Shown here in pieces: positions 1 to 6,611 of a stretch of 12,890 nucleotides of DNA (position 1 is the first letter of the stretch; each line of letters starts with the position of its first letter). Under the pieces are notes generated by a model that was given only the letters and a program-made list of their open reading frames with translations, was not told the DNA's origin and ran no database searches. Both the position numbers and the translations under genes were made by a program. The DNA comes from Thermoplasmatota archaeon. Lineage in GTDB: Archaea > Thermoplasmatota > Thermoplasmata > Methanomassiliicoccales > Methanomassiliicoccaceae. The stretch spans positions 1-12,890 of the forward strand of contig JAKIXL010000030.1 in assembly GCA_022709105.1 (NCBI GenBank). The letters run 5' to 3'.

Positions 1-164
1 GGGGAACCGATGAACGCGATGTCGGCCTCCGCTCCGCGGGGCACCCGAAGGCCGAGGTCGATGACCTCCACCTCGAGCCCCATCTCCCTCAGCTCCTCGG
101 CGATGGCCTCCGCCACCCTCATGGTGTTCTTGAACACGCTGTCGAACGCCACCACTCCTTTCAT
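1..164 (-). CDS. Flavodoxin-like protein, N-terminal fragment (gene runs off the left edge)
   Basis: The minus strand reads MKGVVAFDSVFKNTMRVAEA and continues open to the window edge, giving about 54 residues. This is the first beta strand, phosphate-binding loop and first helix of a flavodoxin fold, which binds FMN and carries electrons. The loop S9-VFK-N13-T14 matches the usual S-x-x-G-N-T pattern except that the glycine is lysine. A second strand follows (VEVIDL) and then the start of the third (ADIAFIGSP). I chose the ATG at 164 because flavodoxins begin directly with the first strand and because GAGGGTG lies just upstream as a possible ribosome site. An in-frame ATG at 200, right after a TAG, would add 12 residues. 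It is divergent from the MBL gene at 296. The C-terminal part is outside the window, so the exact subfamily cannot be given. Confidence 0.72.
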   Translation of the reverse strand, partial: MKGVVAFDSVFKNTMRVAEAIAEELREMGLEVEVIDLGLRVPRGAEADIAFIGS

Positions 165-258
165 GCGCACCCTCTGCAGCGTCGCTATCTCCAACCTCAT
201 CTAAGAACGTGACGATTGCCGGTGGACCCGCGCGATGGGCGGAGAAGGCCACACCGGC

Positions 259-270
259 AAAAGGATAAAC
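259..270 (+). promoter_or_regulatory. TATA-like promoter element of the first MBL-fold gene
   Basis: The sequence AAAAGGATAAAC is centred about 30 bp before the ATG at 296, and no Shine-Dalgarno sequence lies between. The spacing fits an archaeal TATA box driving a leaderless transcript. The element is not a perfect TATA consensus, so this is a positional inference. Confidence 0.4.
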
Positions 271-295
271 AGGACCGCGCCCATTCCCGGCCCTC

Positions 296-1138
296 ATGCT
301 GTCAATAAAGACCGTCAACATACCGTTCAAGGTCCCCGTCGCCCCGGGCCGGGCGCTGGACCGCTCCGTCAACGTTTTCGTCATCGAGGGCGAGGACCTC
401 GTCCTTGTGGACTCAGGGGTCAAAGGTTCGGAGAAGCTCATATTCCAACAGGTCCGGGCCATGGGGCGGCGGCCGAACGAGATCAAGAGGCTCGTCCTGA
501 CCCATTCCCATCCGGAACACATCGGGGCGGCGCCGGAGATCGTTGCCGCCACTGGATGCCAGGTCCTCGCCCACCGGGCCGAGAGGGCCTGGATCGAGGT
601 CCCTTCCATGCAGAACAAGCAAAGGCCGTTCCCCGGCTTCGATTCCTTGGTCTCCGGCCCGGTGAGGATAGACCGGACCGTCGCGGACGGGGACAGCATA
701 GGCATCGCCGGGCAGAACATCAAGGTGGTCCACACTCCCGGCCATTCTCCCGGCTCCATTACCCTGTGGTCACCGGCGGAGAGGGTCGCCATAACCGGGG
801 ACGCCGTGCCGGTCCCCGGCATGCTCCCGGTCTATGATGACGCGTTCGATGCTCTGGGCTCTCTCCGCCGGCTGCGGACGCTGGGCATGGACATCATGCT
901 GTCCTCCTGGGATGACATGCTGGAAGGGCAGGAGATCAACAGGCGCCTGGATGCCGCGATGCTCTTGGTACAGACGGTCCACCGCTCGGTGGTGCGCAGC
1001 TCGAACGGCATGGAGGTCACGCCCGCGCTTCTGGAGGCCGTGGCCAGGGACATCGGGGTGCCTGACGGGGCGGCCGATCCCATGCTGGCCCGAACCGTGC
1101 TTTCGCACCTCCGGTACAAGCACAACGTGTCCAGGTGA
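296..1138 (+). CDS. MBL-fold metallo-hydrolase with altered metal-site motifs
   Basis: This 280-residue protein has the metallo-beta-lactamase fold, whose members are metal-dependent hydrolases of very varied substrates. Early strands (SVNVFVIEGEDLVLVDSG, 24-41) are followed by the metal motif THSHPEH at residues 69-75. Later come TPGHSPGS (147-154, with H150) and ITGDAVP (166-172, with D169). Two positions deviate from the family: the usual Asp of HxHxDH is Glu74, and the region where motif 5 normally gives a last His reads LSSWDD (202-207). The C-terminal 70 residues are helical and may act in dimerisation or substrate choice. There is no signal peptide, so it is cytoplasmic. It ends one base from the stop of the convergent purB gene. 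The substrate cannot be predicted. Confidence 0.88.
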   Translation: MLSIKTVNIPFKVPVAPGRALDRSVNVFVIEGEDLVLVDSGVKGSEKLIFQQVRAMGRRPNEIKRLVLTHSHPEHIGAAPEIVAATGCQVLAHRAERAWIEVPSMQNKQRPFPGFDSLVSGPVRIDRTVADGDSIGIAGQNIKVVHTPGHSPGSITLWSPAERVAITGDAVPVPGMLPVYDDAFDALGSLRRLRTLGMDIMLSSWDDMLEGQEINRRLDAAMLLVQTVHRSVVRSSNGMEVTPALLEAVARDIGVPDGAADPMLARTVLSHLRYKHNVSR

Positions 1139-1139
1139 C

Positions 1140-2501
1140 CTAGATGATCTTCCGGCCCAGCTCCGCTTCCGCCCGGGCGATGGTGCGGTCCACCATCTCC
1201 GGGGCCTTGCCCAGGTAGTTGTCCGGCTCCATGACCGCCTCAAGCTCTTTAGCTGAAAGGAGCTTCTTGACCGTGCTGTTGGCCTTCAAGGCCTCCTTGA
1301 GCCCCTTTCCCTCGGCCTCGGCCGCCATGCTCACATTGCGGACGAGCTCGTGCGCCTCCTGCCTTCCCAGGCCTTTGTTCGCCAGGGCAAGGAGGACAGC
1401 TTCGGCCATGATGAAACCGTTGGCCGACTCGATGTTCCGGCGCATGTTCTGCTTGTTCACGGTCAGGTTGGCGAACACTTCGTTCATCTTTGCCAGGATG
1501 TCGTCGGTGAGCACCGCAACGTGAGGGAGGATGAACCGCTCGGCCGAGGAGTTCGACAGGTCCCGCTCGTGCCAAAGGACCATGCACTCCATCTGCGGGG
1601 CGAGATAGGACCGCACGACCCGCGCCAGTCCGGAGACGTTCTCCGAGAGCATGGGGTTCTTCTTCTGGGCCATGGTGGACGATCCGACCTGCTTCTTGGC
1701 ATCGAAGGCCTCGGCGATCTCGCCGATCTCGGAGCGCTGCAGGTTCCGCACCTCGGTGGCATAGCGCTCGCATGAGGTGGAGATGAGGCCAAGCTCGAAG
1801 ACCAGCTCTGCGTAGCGGTCGCGGCATACCAGCTGGGTCGCCGCCTCCTCCTGCCCCAGGCCCAGGTCCTTCATGACCAGGTCCTGGATCCGGAAGAACC
1901 TGTCCCCGAAGCCGGCCCCGGTGCCGATGGCCCCGGACATCTTGCCCACGCATACCCGGGGGCGGATCTCCATGATCCGCTGCCGATGCCTCAGCAGCTC
2001 GGAGATGTAGCCGGCCAGCTTGAAGCCCAGTGTCGTGGGTATGGCGAACTGGCCGTGGGTGCGCCCCATCATGACCGTCCTCCTGTGCTTGAAGGCCAGG
2101 GCGGACATGGTGATGATAAGGCCGTCGAGGTCCCGCTCGATGATGTCCAGAGCGCTCTTGAACCCGAGCGCCGCGGCGGTGTCCACGATGTCATTGGAAG
2201 TGGCGCCGAGATGCACATAGCGTCCGGCATCCCCGCACTGCTCCGCAATGGCGGTGACCATGGCCATTACGTCGTGCTTCATCTCGGCCTCGATGGCCTT
2301 TACCCGTTCCAACCTGACGATCTCGGGGCGGCACTTCGCAGAGATGACCTCCGCCGCCTCCGCGGGGATGTTGCCTACCTCGGCATGCGCCCGGGCGAGG
2401 GCCGCCTCCACAAGCAGCTGAGCGCTAAGGCGGCTCTCCTCGGAGAACAGCGCCTTCATCTCCTTTCTTCCATAGCGATAATCAAGGGGACAGATGAGCA
2501 T
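1140..2501 (-). CDS. purB: Adenylosuccinate lyase
   Basis: PurB acts twice in purine metabolism. It releases fumarate from SAICAR to give AICAR, and from adenylosuccinate to give AMP. The protein has 453 residues, the normal length, and begins MLICPLDYRYG, close to the conserved start of archaeal PurB. Visible motifs are KHD (75-77), HLGATSND (97-104), RTHGQ (147-151) and the fumarate-lyase signature GSSTMAQKKNP (273-283). In that signature the usual proline after methionine is alanine; the flexible loop serine and the Lys/Asn are kept. QLVCRDRYAE (223-232) also fits the family. It is transcribed from its own promoter, divergent from the KaiC-like gene, and is tail-to-tail with the MBL gene. 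Confidence 0.96.
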   Translation of the reverse strand: MLICPLDYRYGRKEMKALFSEESRLSAQLLVEAALARAHAEVGNIPAEAAEVISAKCRPEIVRLERVKAIEAEMKHDVMAMVTAIAEQCGDAGRYVHLGATSNDIVDTAAALGFKSALDIIERDLDGLIITMSALAFKHRRTVMMGRTHGQFAIPTTLGFKLAGYISELLRHRQRIMEIRPRVCVGKMSGAIGTGAGFGDRFFRIQDLVMKDLGLGQEEAATQLVCRDRYAELVFELGLISTSCERYATEVRNLQRSEIGEIAEAFDAKKQVGSSTMAQKKNPMLSENVSGLARVVRSYLAPQMECMVLWHERDLSNSSAERFILPHVAVLTDDILAKMNEVFANLTVNKQNMRRNIESANGFIMAEAVLLALANKGLGRQEAHELVRNVSMAAEAEGKGLKEALKANSTVKKLLSAKELEAVMEPDNYLGKAPEMVDRTIARAEAELGRKII

Positions 2502-2528
2502 AATGGACCCATGGATAAAAGCCGGCCG

Positions 2529-2540
2529 ATTTATAACTAT
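2529..2540 (-). promoter_or_regulatory. TATA box of purB
   Basis: On the minus strand ATAGTTATAAAT lies about 30 bp before the purB ATG at 2501. The bases between hold no Shine-Dalgarno sequence, so the transcript is probably leaderless. A second AT-rich patch (TTTTATCC, 2513-2520) is too close to the ATG to be the main box. Confidence 0.55.
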
Positions 2541-2655
2541 TCCATAACGGGTGCTCCCCGCCGCCGGAGCCGCCGTCGAACCCGCGGAAAAAACCGGCCC
2601 TCCTGGACATGATCGCCGGCATGGCGCATCGCGTGCGCGGAGCCTGAGCGGAAAT

Positions 2656-2664
2656 CCTTTATAG
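2656..2664 (+). promoter_or_regulatory. TATA-like element upstream of the KaiC-like ATPase gene
   Basis: CCTTTATAG is the best archaeal TATA match in the 208 bp between purB and the ATPase gene. It predicts a start of transcription near 2685-2690 and a short leader of about 20-25 nt before the ATG at 2710. The leader holds a second AT patch (TATATTG, 2691-2697) and only a weak purine-rich stretch before the ATG. The rest of this intergenic region (2541-2655) shows nothing I can name. Confidence 0.45.
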
Positions 2665-2709
2665 TGATATGGTTAATATTGACGCCAGCGTATATTGTGA
2701 GATGAGAAG

Positions 2710-4332
2710 ATGCCGTTCTCCCTGACCTCTGAGAGACAACGGGGAAAGGTCCCCCAGGTACTGCTAGACTTCATGCGAGCACCGGGAGGGCACTCGCTCA
2801 TGCTCAAGGGCGACGCTGGTACAGGAAAGACCACCTTGGCCCTTCAGGTGATCGAGGAGCTTGCTGACGAGCAGCCCGATTATTACCTGTCCACGCGGGT
2901 ATCGGACGAGGCGCTGTTCCGCCAGTTCCCATGGGCACGGGACCGGGCCAAGAGGGACAATATCCTGAAGGCGGGGAAGGCCTTCCTCAGAAGGAGCAAG
3001 GAGATCCAGCCGGGGGCCGGGGACTCATCGGCCGCCGAGCACCTCACGCTCCTCGCGGCCAAGGACCTCCTCAAGGTGCTGAACAAGCAGGAACAGTCGC
3101 CGTCGGTGGTGCGCTCTGAGCTGCAGAGGCTGGAAGGCCAGGTGGAGGCCGGAGAGGTCGGGGGAGAGGGCGAGGACGGCTTCACCGGAGAGATAACCCA
3201 GGACGAGATCACTCTGGACCTTGGCATTATCCTCCCGGAGCTGGAGGTCGCCTATGACCTGGCAGAGTCGAACCTGCCGAGAAAGACCCTGATAGTGGTC
3301 GATTCGATAAACGCTCTCTCGGAAAGGTACGGCATTAGCGCGGAGAGGATCATCAACACCCTTCAGAAGGACCTTGTGGAGAACTCAGGGACCAACATCA
3401 TCTACACGCTCGAAGAGGCAGGGAAGACCGGCCTGGACTACCTGGGGGACGGGGTCATCCAGCTCGAGTCCGGCGACATAGACGGCCGCAGGATAAGGCA
3501 GATGGTGATCGAGAAGCTCAGAGGGGTCTCCGTGGAGCAGTGGAAGTACTACCTCACGCTCACAGGCGGCCGCATGTCGGTCTTCGAGCCCACCTGGGTC
3601 AAGATACCGGAGCACATGCAGAAGCACGCGGCGGTTAAGGACCCGACCTCCAGGACCGTGTCCTCCGGCAACTTCTATATGGACCAGTACCTCGGCGGCC
3701 TGCCCAAAGGCTCCCTGGTCCTCTGGGAGTTCGATCTGGATGTCCACCTCGACGTGGTCCGCTGCCTTGAGCTGGGGGTCATGAGCGATTTCCTGGAGAA
3801 GGGGCGCGGAGTTGTATGGCTTCCGACCTATGCGACCGACTACTCCGTCATAGAGGAGCAGATGCGCATGCTGGTAGGGACCGGACCGTTGGCCAAGAGC
3901 TTCCGCATTCTGGACACCGAGGCCGGGCAGGAGCAGAGCTATCCCTTCTTGACCGCCATCGAGGGGGAGAACGCCGGGCAGGACCTTCGAATGTCCCAGA
4001 TCAAGTACATGCTGGGCGATTCCGCTGCACCATACCTGAGCGTGCTGGGGTACGACGCCATGGAGGGAGTGTACGGCTCGGGAGTGTTCAGGCAGACTCT
4101 GGCCCATATAGACGCGATGAGGCGGGCCGGACATGTCGTGGTGGCCATCGCCTCGGCGATGTCGCAGTCCCTCCCCATGCTCCGGGAGCAGGCCAAGATC
4201 CATCTTCGCTTCAAGAACATGGCCGGATGCGTAATGCTCGCGGGCATGAAGCCTCATACCCCGTACTATTACCTTGACTTCTCCGGCTCCGCGGACAAGC
4301 TTCCCGCGCCCAGGCTGATACCGATGATCTAG
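2710..4332 (+). CDS. KaiC/GvpD-like RecA-superfamily ATPase with a degenerate second domain
   Basis: The 540-residue protein has two RecA-like halves. The N-terminal half has a clear Walker A, GDAGTGKTT (34-42), and Walker B, LIVVDSI (194-200), separated by a charged, glycine-rich insertion of about 70 residues (100-165). The C-terminal half starts like a KaiC domain (SGNFYMDQYLGGLPKGSLVL, 319-338), but the place of its Walker A reads WEFDLDVH (339-346) without GKT. The matching Walker B region is YLSVLGYDAMEG (442-453). So one half should bind ATP and the other probably only supports oligomer or partner contacts. Archaeal KaiC and GvpD relatives act as signalling or regulatory ATPases; the role here is unknown. 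It has its own promoter and is followed by a stem-loop. The next gene downstream encodes a winged-helix regulator. Confidence 0.88.
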   Translation: MPFSLTSERQRGKVPQVLLDFMRAPGGHSLMLKGDAGTGKTTLALQVIEELADEQPDYYLSTRVSDEALFRQFPWARDRAKRDNILKAGKAFLRRSKEIQPGAGDSSAAEHLTLLAAKDLLKVLNKQEQSPSVVRSELQRLEGQVEAGEVGGEGEDGFTGEITQDEITLDLGIILPELEVAYDLAESNLPRKTLIVVDSINALSERYGISAERIINTLQKDLVENSGTNIIYTLEEAGKTGLDYLGDGVIQLESGDIDGRRIRQMVIEKLRGVSVEQWKYYLTLTGGRMSVFEPTWVKIPEHMQKHAAVKDPTSRTVSSGNFYMDQYLGGLPKGSLVLWEFDLDVHLDVVRCLELGVMSDFLEKGRGVVWLPTYATDYSVIEEQMRMLVGTGPLAKSFRILDTEAGQEQSYPFLTAIEGENAGQDLRMSQIKYMLGDSAAPYLSVLGYDAMEGVYGSGVFRQTLAHIDAMRRAGHVVVAIASAMSQSLPMLREQAKIHLRFKNMAGCVMLAGMKPHTPYYYLDFSGSADKLPAPRLIPMI

Positions 4333-4351
4333 GGACCATCGGAGCCCTTCC

Positions 4352-4391
4352 TCTCCTTCTCTCCATGCTGGAGTTCCGGGAGAGAGGGAGG
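4352..4391 (+). terminator. Stem-loop after the KaiC-like ATPase gene
   Basis: Positions 4352-4364 pair with 4379-4391 over 13 base pairs, two of them G-U wobbles, around a 14-nt loop. The structure starts 19 nt after the stop codon. No T-run follows, as would be expected of an archaeal terminator, so it may instead be a 3'-end or processing structure. A smaller inverted repeat, CCGATG (4321-4326) with CATCGG (4337-4342), spans the stop codon itself. Confidence 0.4.
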
Positions 4392-4490
4392 CCTATTAAA
4401 ATATTGCCGTCAGATGCGTATTCGATACAGAAATCGGGAATCGAGAACCAGAAAAAAGGCCGTTTCGGGGGTCGATATATCATGACGCGT

Positions 4491-4512
4491 TCAATATCTG
4501 GATAGATATTGA
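4491..4512. promoter_or_regulatory. Operator candidate 1: palindrome TCAATATCT-GGAT-AGATATTGA
   Basis: Two perfect 9-bp arms surround a 4-bp spacer. The inner core is AATATC-N6-GATATT (4493-4510), the same core and spacing as the palindrome at 4528-4545. The centre-to-centre distance is 35 bp. The site lies 74 bp upstream of the first winged-helix gene. A binding site for a dimeric regulator is the natural reading, possibly the adjacent regulator itself, but the binder is inferred only from position. GATATATC (4474-4481) just upstream is a weaker related palindrome. Confidence 0.6.
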
Positions 4513-4527
4513 TGAAATAATTAAAAT

Positions 4528-4545
4528 AATATCAGCACTGATATT
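4528..4545. promoter_or_regulatory. Operator candidate 2: palindrome AATATCAG-CA-CTGATATT
   Basis: Two perfect 8-bp arms surround a 2-bp spacer, with the same AATATC-N6-GATATT core as operator candidate 1. It ends 12 bp before the TATA-like element of the first winged-helix gene. This is where an archaeal regulator could help or hinder TBP/TFB loading. Confidence 0.6.
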
Positions 4546-4557
4546 TTTATGCGAATA

Positions 4558-4567
4558 ACTTTAATAA
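4558..4567 (+). promoter_or_regulatory. TATA box of the first winged-helix regulator gene
   Basis: ACTTTAATAA lies about 23 bp before the ATG at 4586. No Shine-Dalgarno sequence is present, which suggests a leaderless transcript starting at or near the ATG. The two palindromic operator candidates sit directly upstream. Confidence 0.5.
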
Positions 4568-4585
4568 CCCCGACAATTCCTCAGC

Positions 4586-4954
4586 ATGATGGAAGGGAAC
4601 GAGTTCCGTGATGAGGAGTTGTCGCGGCTCATATCCGACGAGTATGCCAGTAAGATACTCAGTGCCACGTACAGGCACCCGATGTCGGTACAGCAGCTCA
4701 GCCGCGAGTGTGGCATCCCCATCGCCGTCGCCTACAGGAGGGTGGCCAAGATGGAGGAGCATGGGCTGGTGAAGTGCGTCGGCTATGAGGAGGTGTACCG
4801 CGGTAAGAAGGTCTCCTACTACGAGTGCGCGATCAACATGGCCAAGGTGACCTTCGAGGGCGGCAAGTTCGACGTGGAGGTCGATTTCCTGCCAGAGACC
4901 GAATTCTCTCACGTGGGCCCTCCGCCGGTGATCGGTGAAGGAGAGGATGCGTGA
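4586..4954 (+). CDS. Winged helix-turn-helix transcriptional regulator (first of a tandem pair)
   Basis: This is a 122-residue DNA-binding protein of the ArsR-like winged-helix class. Residues 17-31 form the first helix (SDEYASKILSATYRH). Residues 34-50 are the helix-turn-helix (SVQQLSRECGIPIAVAY), and residues 51-63 extend the recognition helix. The wing is 66-82, with the GKKVSYYE turn. The last 40 residues are a beta-rich tail (KVTFEGGKFDVEVDF) ending in an acidic stretch. There is no metal-binding cysteine set and no ligand domain, so the signal is unknown. It is a paralogue of the protein encoded next: the two share the DEY-KIL, GIPIA-YRR and GK-VSYY blocks. The ATG-ATG start follows a TATA box and two palindromes that could be its own operators. 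Confidence 0.88.
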   Translation: MMEGNEFRDEELSRLISDEYASKILSATYRHPMSVQQLSRECGIPIAVAYRRVAKMEEHGLVKCVGYEEVYRGKKVSYYECAINMAKVTFEGGKFDVEVDFLPETEFSHVGPPPVIGEGEDA

Positions 4955-5028
4955 ACCGAAAGGCCTAAATTGTCAGTCCCTAGATGATCAGGGTGTTAAA
5001 CAAAATCATTAAAATTCAACAAGGCTTT

Positions 5029-5044
5029 CCCCCTTCCAAGGGGG
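5029..5044. repeat. Perfect inverted repeat CCCCCTT-CC-AAGGGGG
   Basis: Seven-base arms surround two bases, and a transcript could form six pairs around a four-base loop. The repeat lies between the two regulator genes, 34 bp before the TATA box of the second. It could be a regulator site or the 3' end of the first transcript; no T-run follows. It overlaps nothing coding if the second regulator starts at 5102. Confidence 0.45.
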
Positions 5045-5077
5045 ATGGGTTCTCTGGACGGTACGGGACAACGACAA

Positions 5078-5088
5078 TTTAATATAAA
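5078..5088 (+). promoter_or_regulatory. TATA box of the second winged-helix regulator gene
   Basis: TTTAATATAAA is a good archaeal TATA box centred about 20 bp before the paired ATG codons at 5102 and 5105. This position argues against the longer reading frame from the ATG at 5045, because the box would then lie inside the coding sequence. Confidence 0.55.
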
Positions 5089-5101
5089 GTCCATATCCCC
5101 A

Positions 5102-5542
5102 ATGATGGGAGATGATGAGGGGATTGGAATAGACATTCTTCGGGTATCGCAGCTGCTGACCGACGAATATTCCATCAAGATACTTGTGGCCACGGTACGC
5201 CAGCCTAAATCGGCCCAGGACATCGCGGCCAAGTATGGGATCCCTATCGCCGCTACATATCGCCGCATAAAGGACCTTGAGGCCGCCGGCCTTTTGGTGT
5301 GCCAGGAAAGGAGATTGTCCCAGCAGGGAAAGCGGGTATCATACTATCTATCGATGCTCAAGAACGCTTACGTCTTCTTCGAGGACGGGACGCTAAAGGT
5401 GAAGTTCCAGCTCAAGACCGGCGGGGCCGACCGCTTCGGCGATGAATGGCATGAGGTCCAGCTGGAGCCCGGCAAGCCTGACGGAAAGAGCAATGGAGGC
5501 AATAGCAGCAGGAAGGAAGGCAAAGAGGACGAAAACCAATAG
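5102..5542 (+). CDS. Winged helix-turn-helix transcriptional regulator (second of a tandem pair)
   Basis: This 146-residue protein is a paralogue of the preceding regulator. The shared core covers its residues 18-102: DEYSIKILVAT, then SAQDIAAKYGIPIAATYRR (37-55) as the helix-turn-helix, then QQGKRVSYYL (74-83) as the wing and KVKFQL at the end. Residues 119-146 form a hydrophilic, charged tail (KSNGGNSSRKEGKEDENQ) absent from the first paralogue. The start was set at 5102 because of the TATA box at 5078-5088 and because the first paralogue also begins ATG-ATG-GGA-like. A longer form from 5045 would add 19 residues with no match in the paralogue. The separate promoter suggests it can be expressed apart from the first gene. 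Its targets and signal are unknown. Confidence 0.87.
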   Translation: MMGDDEGIGIDILRVSQLLTDEYSIKILVATVRQPKSAQDIAAKYGIPIAATYRRIKDLEAAGLLVCQERRLSQQGKRVSYYLSMLKNAYVFFEDGTLKVKFQLKTGGADRFGDEWHEVQLEPGKPDGKSNGGNSSRKEGKEDENQ

Positions 5543-5586
5543 CTGGCCCAAGACGGCCCCTGACCCAAAAAATAGCAAATATTATA

Positions 5587-5635
5587 AGCAAGCGTCAGTA
5601 TGCCCATTATCGCCAAGCAATTTTATTCGCTTGCT
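5587..5635 (+). promoter_or_regulatory. Promoter of the coiled-coil gene, flanked by inverted AGCAAGCG repeats
   Basis: AATTTTATTC (5619-5628) is a TATA-like element centred about 27 bp before the ATG at 5651. AGCAAGCG (5587-5594) and its exact reverse complement CGCTTGCT (5628-5635) flank it, and CAAGC (5614-5618) repeats the half-site next to the box. AATAGCAA (5571-5578) also has its reverse complement at 5631-5638. The repeats could be regulator half-sites over the promoter. Confidence 0.4.
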
Positions 5636-5650
5636 ATTGAGTGTGAACGT

Positions 5651-6520
5651 ATGACTGAACTCTTGGAGGAGCTCGAACAAAAGCGCCAACTCCATAACGT
5701 CGAGGCCGAGAGGCACAGGAAGGCCCGCGACGAACTGAATGAGAAGACCAGGGAATGGGTTGAGAAGAGAGATGCCCTGAACGCGAAGGTCAGGGAGCTA
5801 GTTGACAAGGCCGCCAAGCACCGCGAGGCCAGGGACCAGCTGAACGTCAAGGTCCGGGAATCGAAGGAGCATAGGGACAAGTGGAACAAACTGGTCAACG
5901 AGCTGAACGAGAAGGTCACCAAGATCAAGAAGGAGAACCTTCCCAAGAACGGCCCCCCGGTCTCCAAGCTTAAGAAGGAGCTCAAGGCCCTTGAGTTCAA
6001 GCAGATGACGTCCGTGCTCACCAAGGACAAGGAGCAGGAGCTCATAGAGCAGATGGGCCATCTGCAGGCGCAGATAAAGGAGCGCGAGAAGGCCTACGAC
6101 CAGAACGAAGAGGTCAAGAACGCCATAAAGGAACTTCGGGAGGCAAAGGACCAGGCCGAGGCGTTCCACCGCTCCGTGTCCGAATCCGCCGAGAAGGCCC
6201 AGGCCGAACATGATGCCATGATCGACCTCTATGAGGAGGCCGATGCCCTGAGGAAGGAGGCCGACAGCGCCCAGGAGTCGTTCATCGCCAACAAGGTCAA
6301 CGCCGACGAGGAGCACAAGAAGCATATCGAGAACATCCGTCAGGTGCATGACTACGACAAGATCATCGCCGGCATGAGGCAGAAGGCCAGGAAGGCCAAG
6401 AAGAAGGATGACGAGGCCTCGGCCAAAGAGGAGGCGGAGAAGATCTTCGACCGGTTCAAGGCCGGGGAGAAGCTCAGCACCGAGGACCTGATGGCCCTCC
6501 AGAAGTCTGGCTATCTATAG
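5651..6520 (+). CDS. Archaeal coiled-coil protein (COG1340-like)
   Basis: This is a 289-residue protein made almost wholly of charged heptad-like helix: Glu, Lys, Arg, Ala and Leu dominate, with no cysteine and no membrane segment. Residues 1-90 hold repeated blocks such as RDELNEKTREW, RDALNAKVREL and RDQLNVKVRES, about 22-29 residues apart. A break near residues 97-105 (NLPKNGPPV) separates two coiled-coil arms. The C-terminal end, FKAGEKLSTEDLMALQKSG, is a short globular-looking tail that resembles conserved archaeal coiled-coil proteins of the COG1340 type, some of which are mislabelled phosphoserine phosphatase. The start at 5651 (MTELLEELEQ) is preferred over 5600 because of the promoter spacing and because the coiled coil begins there. 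The function of the family is unknown. Confidence 0.83.
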   Translation: MTELLEELEQKRQLHNVEAERHRKARDELNEKTREWVEKRDALNAKVRELVDKAAKHREARDQLNVKVRESKEHRDKWNKLVNELNEKVTKIKKENLPKNGPPVSKLKKELKALEFKQMTSVLTKDKEQELIEQMGHLQAQIKEREKAYDQNEEVKNAIKELREAKDQAEAFHRSVSESAEKAQAEHDAMIDLYEEADALRKEADSAQESFIANKVNADEEHKKHIENIRQVHDYDKIIAGMRQKARKAKKKDDEASAKEEAEKIFDRFKAGEKLSTEDLMALQKSGYL

Positions 6521-6582
6521 ACCATTCCAAACCCCTTATCCTTTCATCTTTCTCTGTCTATATTATTCGAAATTCCTGACAT

Positions 6583-6595
6583 AAGCTATATATAC
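6583..6595 (+). promoter_or_regulatory. Strong TATA box of the candidate small RNA
   Basis: AAGCTATATATAC is among the closest matches to an archaeal BRE/TATA element in the window, with purines before the TATA core. Its centre at about 6589 predicts transcription start near 6612-6616, at the first base-paired G of the structure below. The bases between the coiled-coil gene and this box (6521-6582) are pyrimidine-rich and probably hold the 3' end of that transcript. Confidence 0.55.
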
Positions 6596-6611
6596 ACTAG
6601 AGATAATATTA

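Noticed and set aside
10..204. A 64-residue plus-strand frame at the left edge
   Set aside because: Its Ser/Thr-rich product is the reverse of the flavodoxin-like frame on the minus strand, which has a clear fold signature.
235..837. A 200-residue plus-strand frame overlapping the first MBL gene
   Set aside because: It is a shifted shadow rich in Arg, Gly and Pro; the overlapping frame carries the MBL motifs.
5798..6349. A Leu-rich minus-strand frame that looks membrane-like
   Set aside because: It is the antisense of the Lys/Glu-rich coiled coil, which always yields Leu/Phe-rich shadows.
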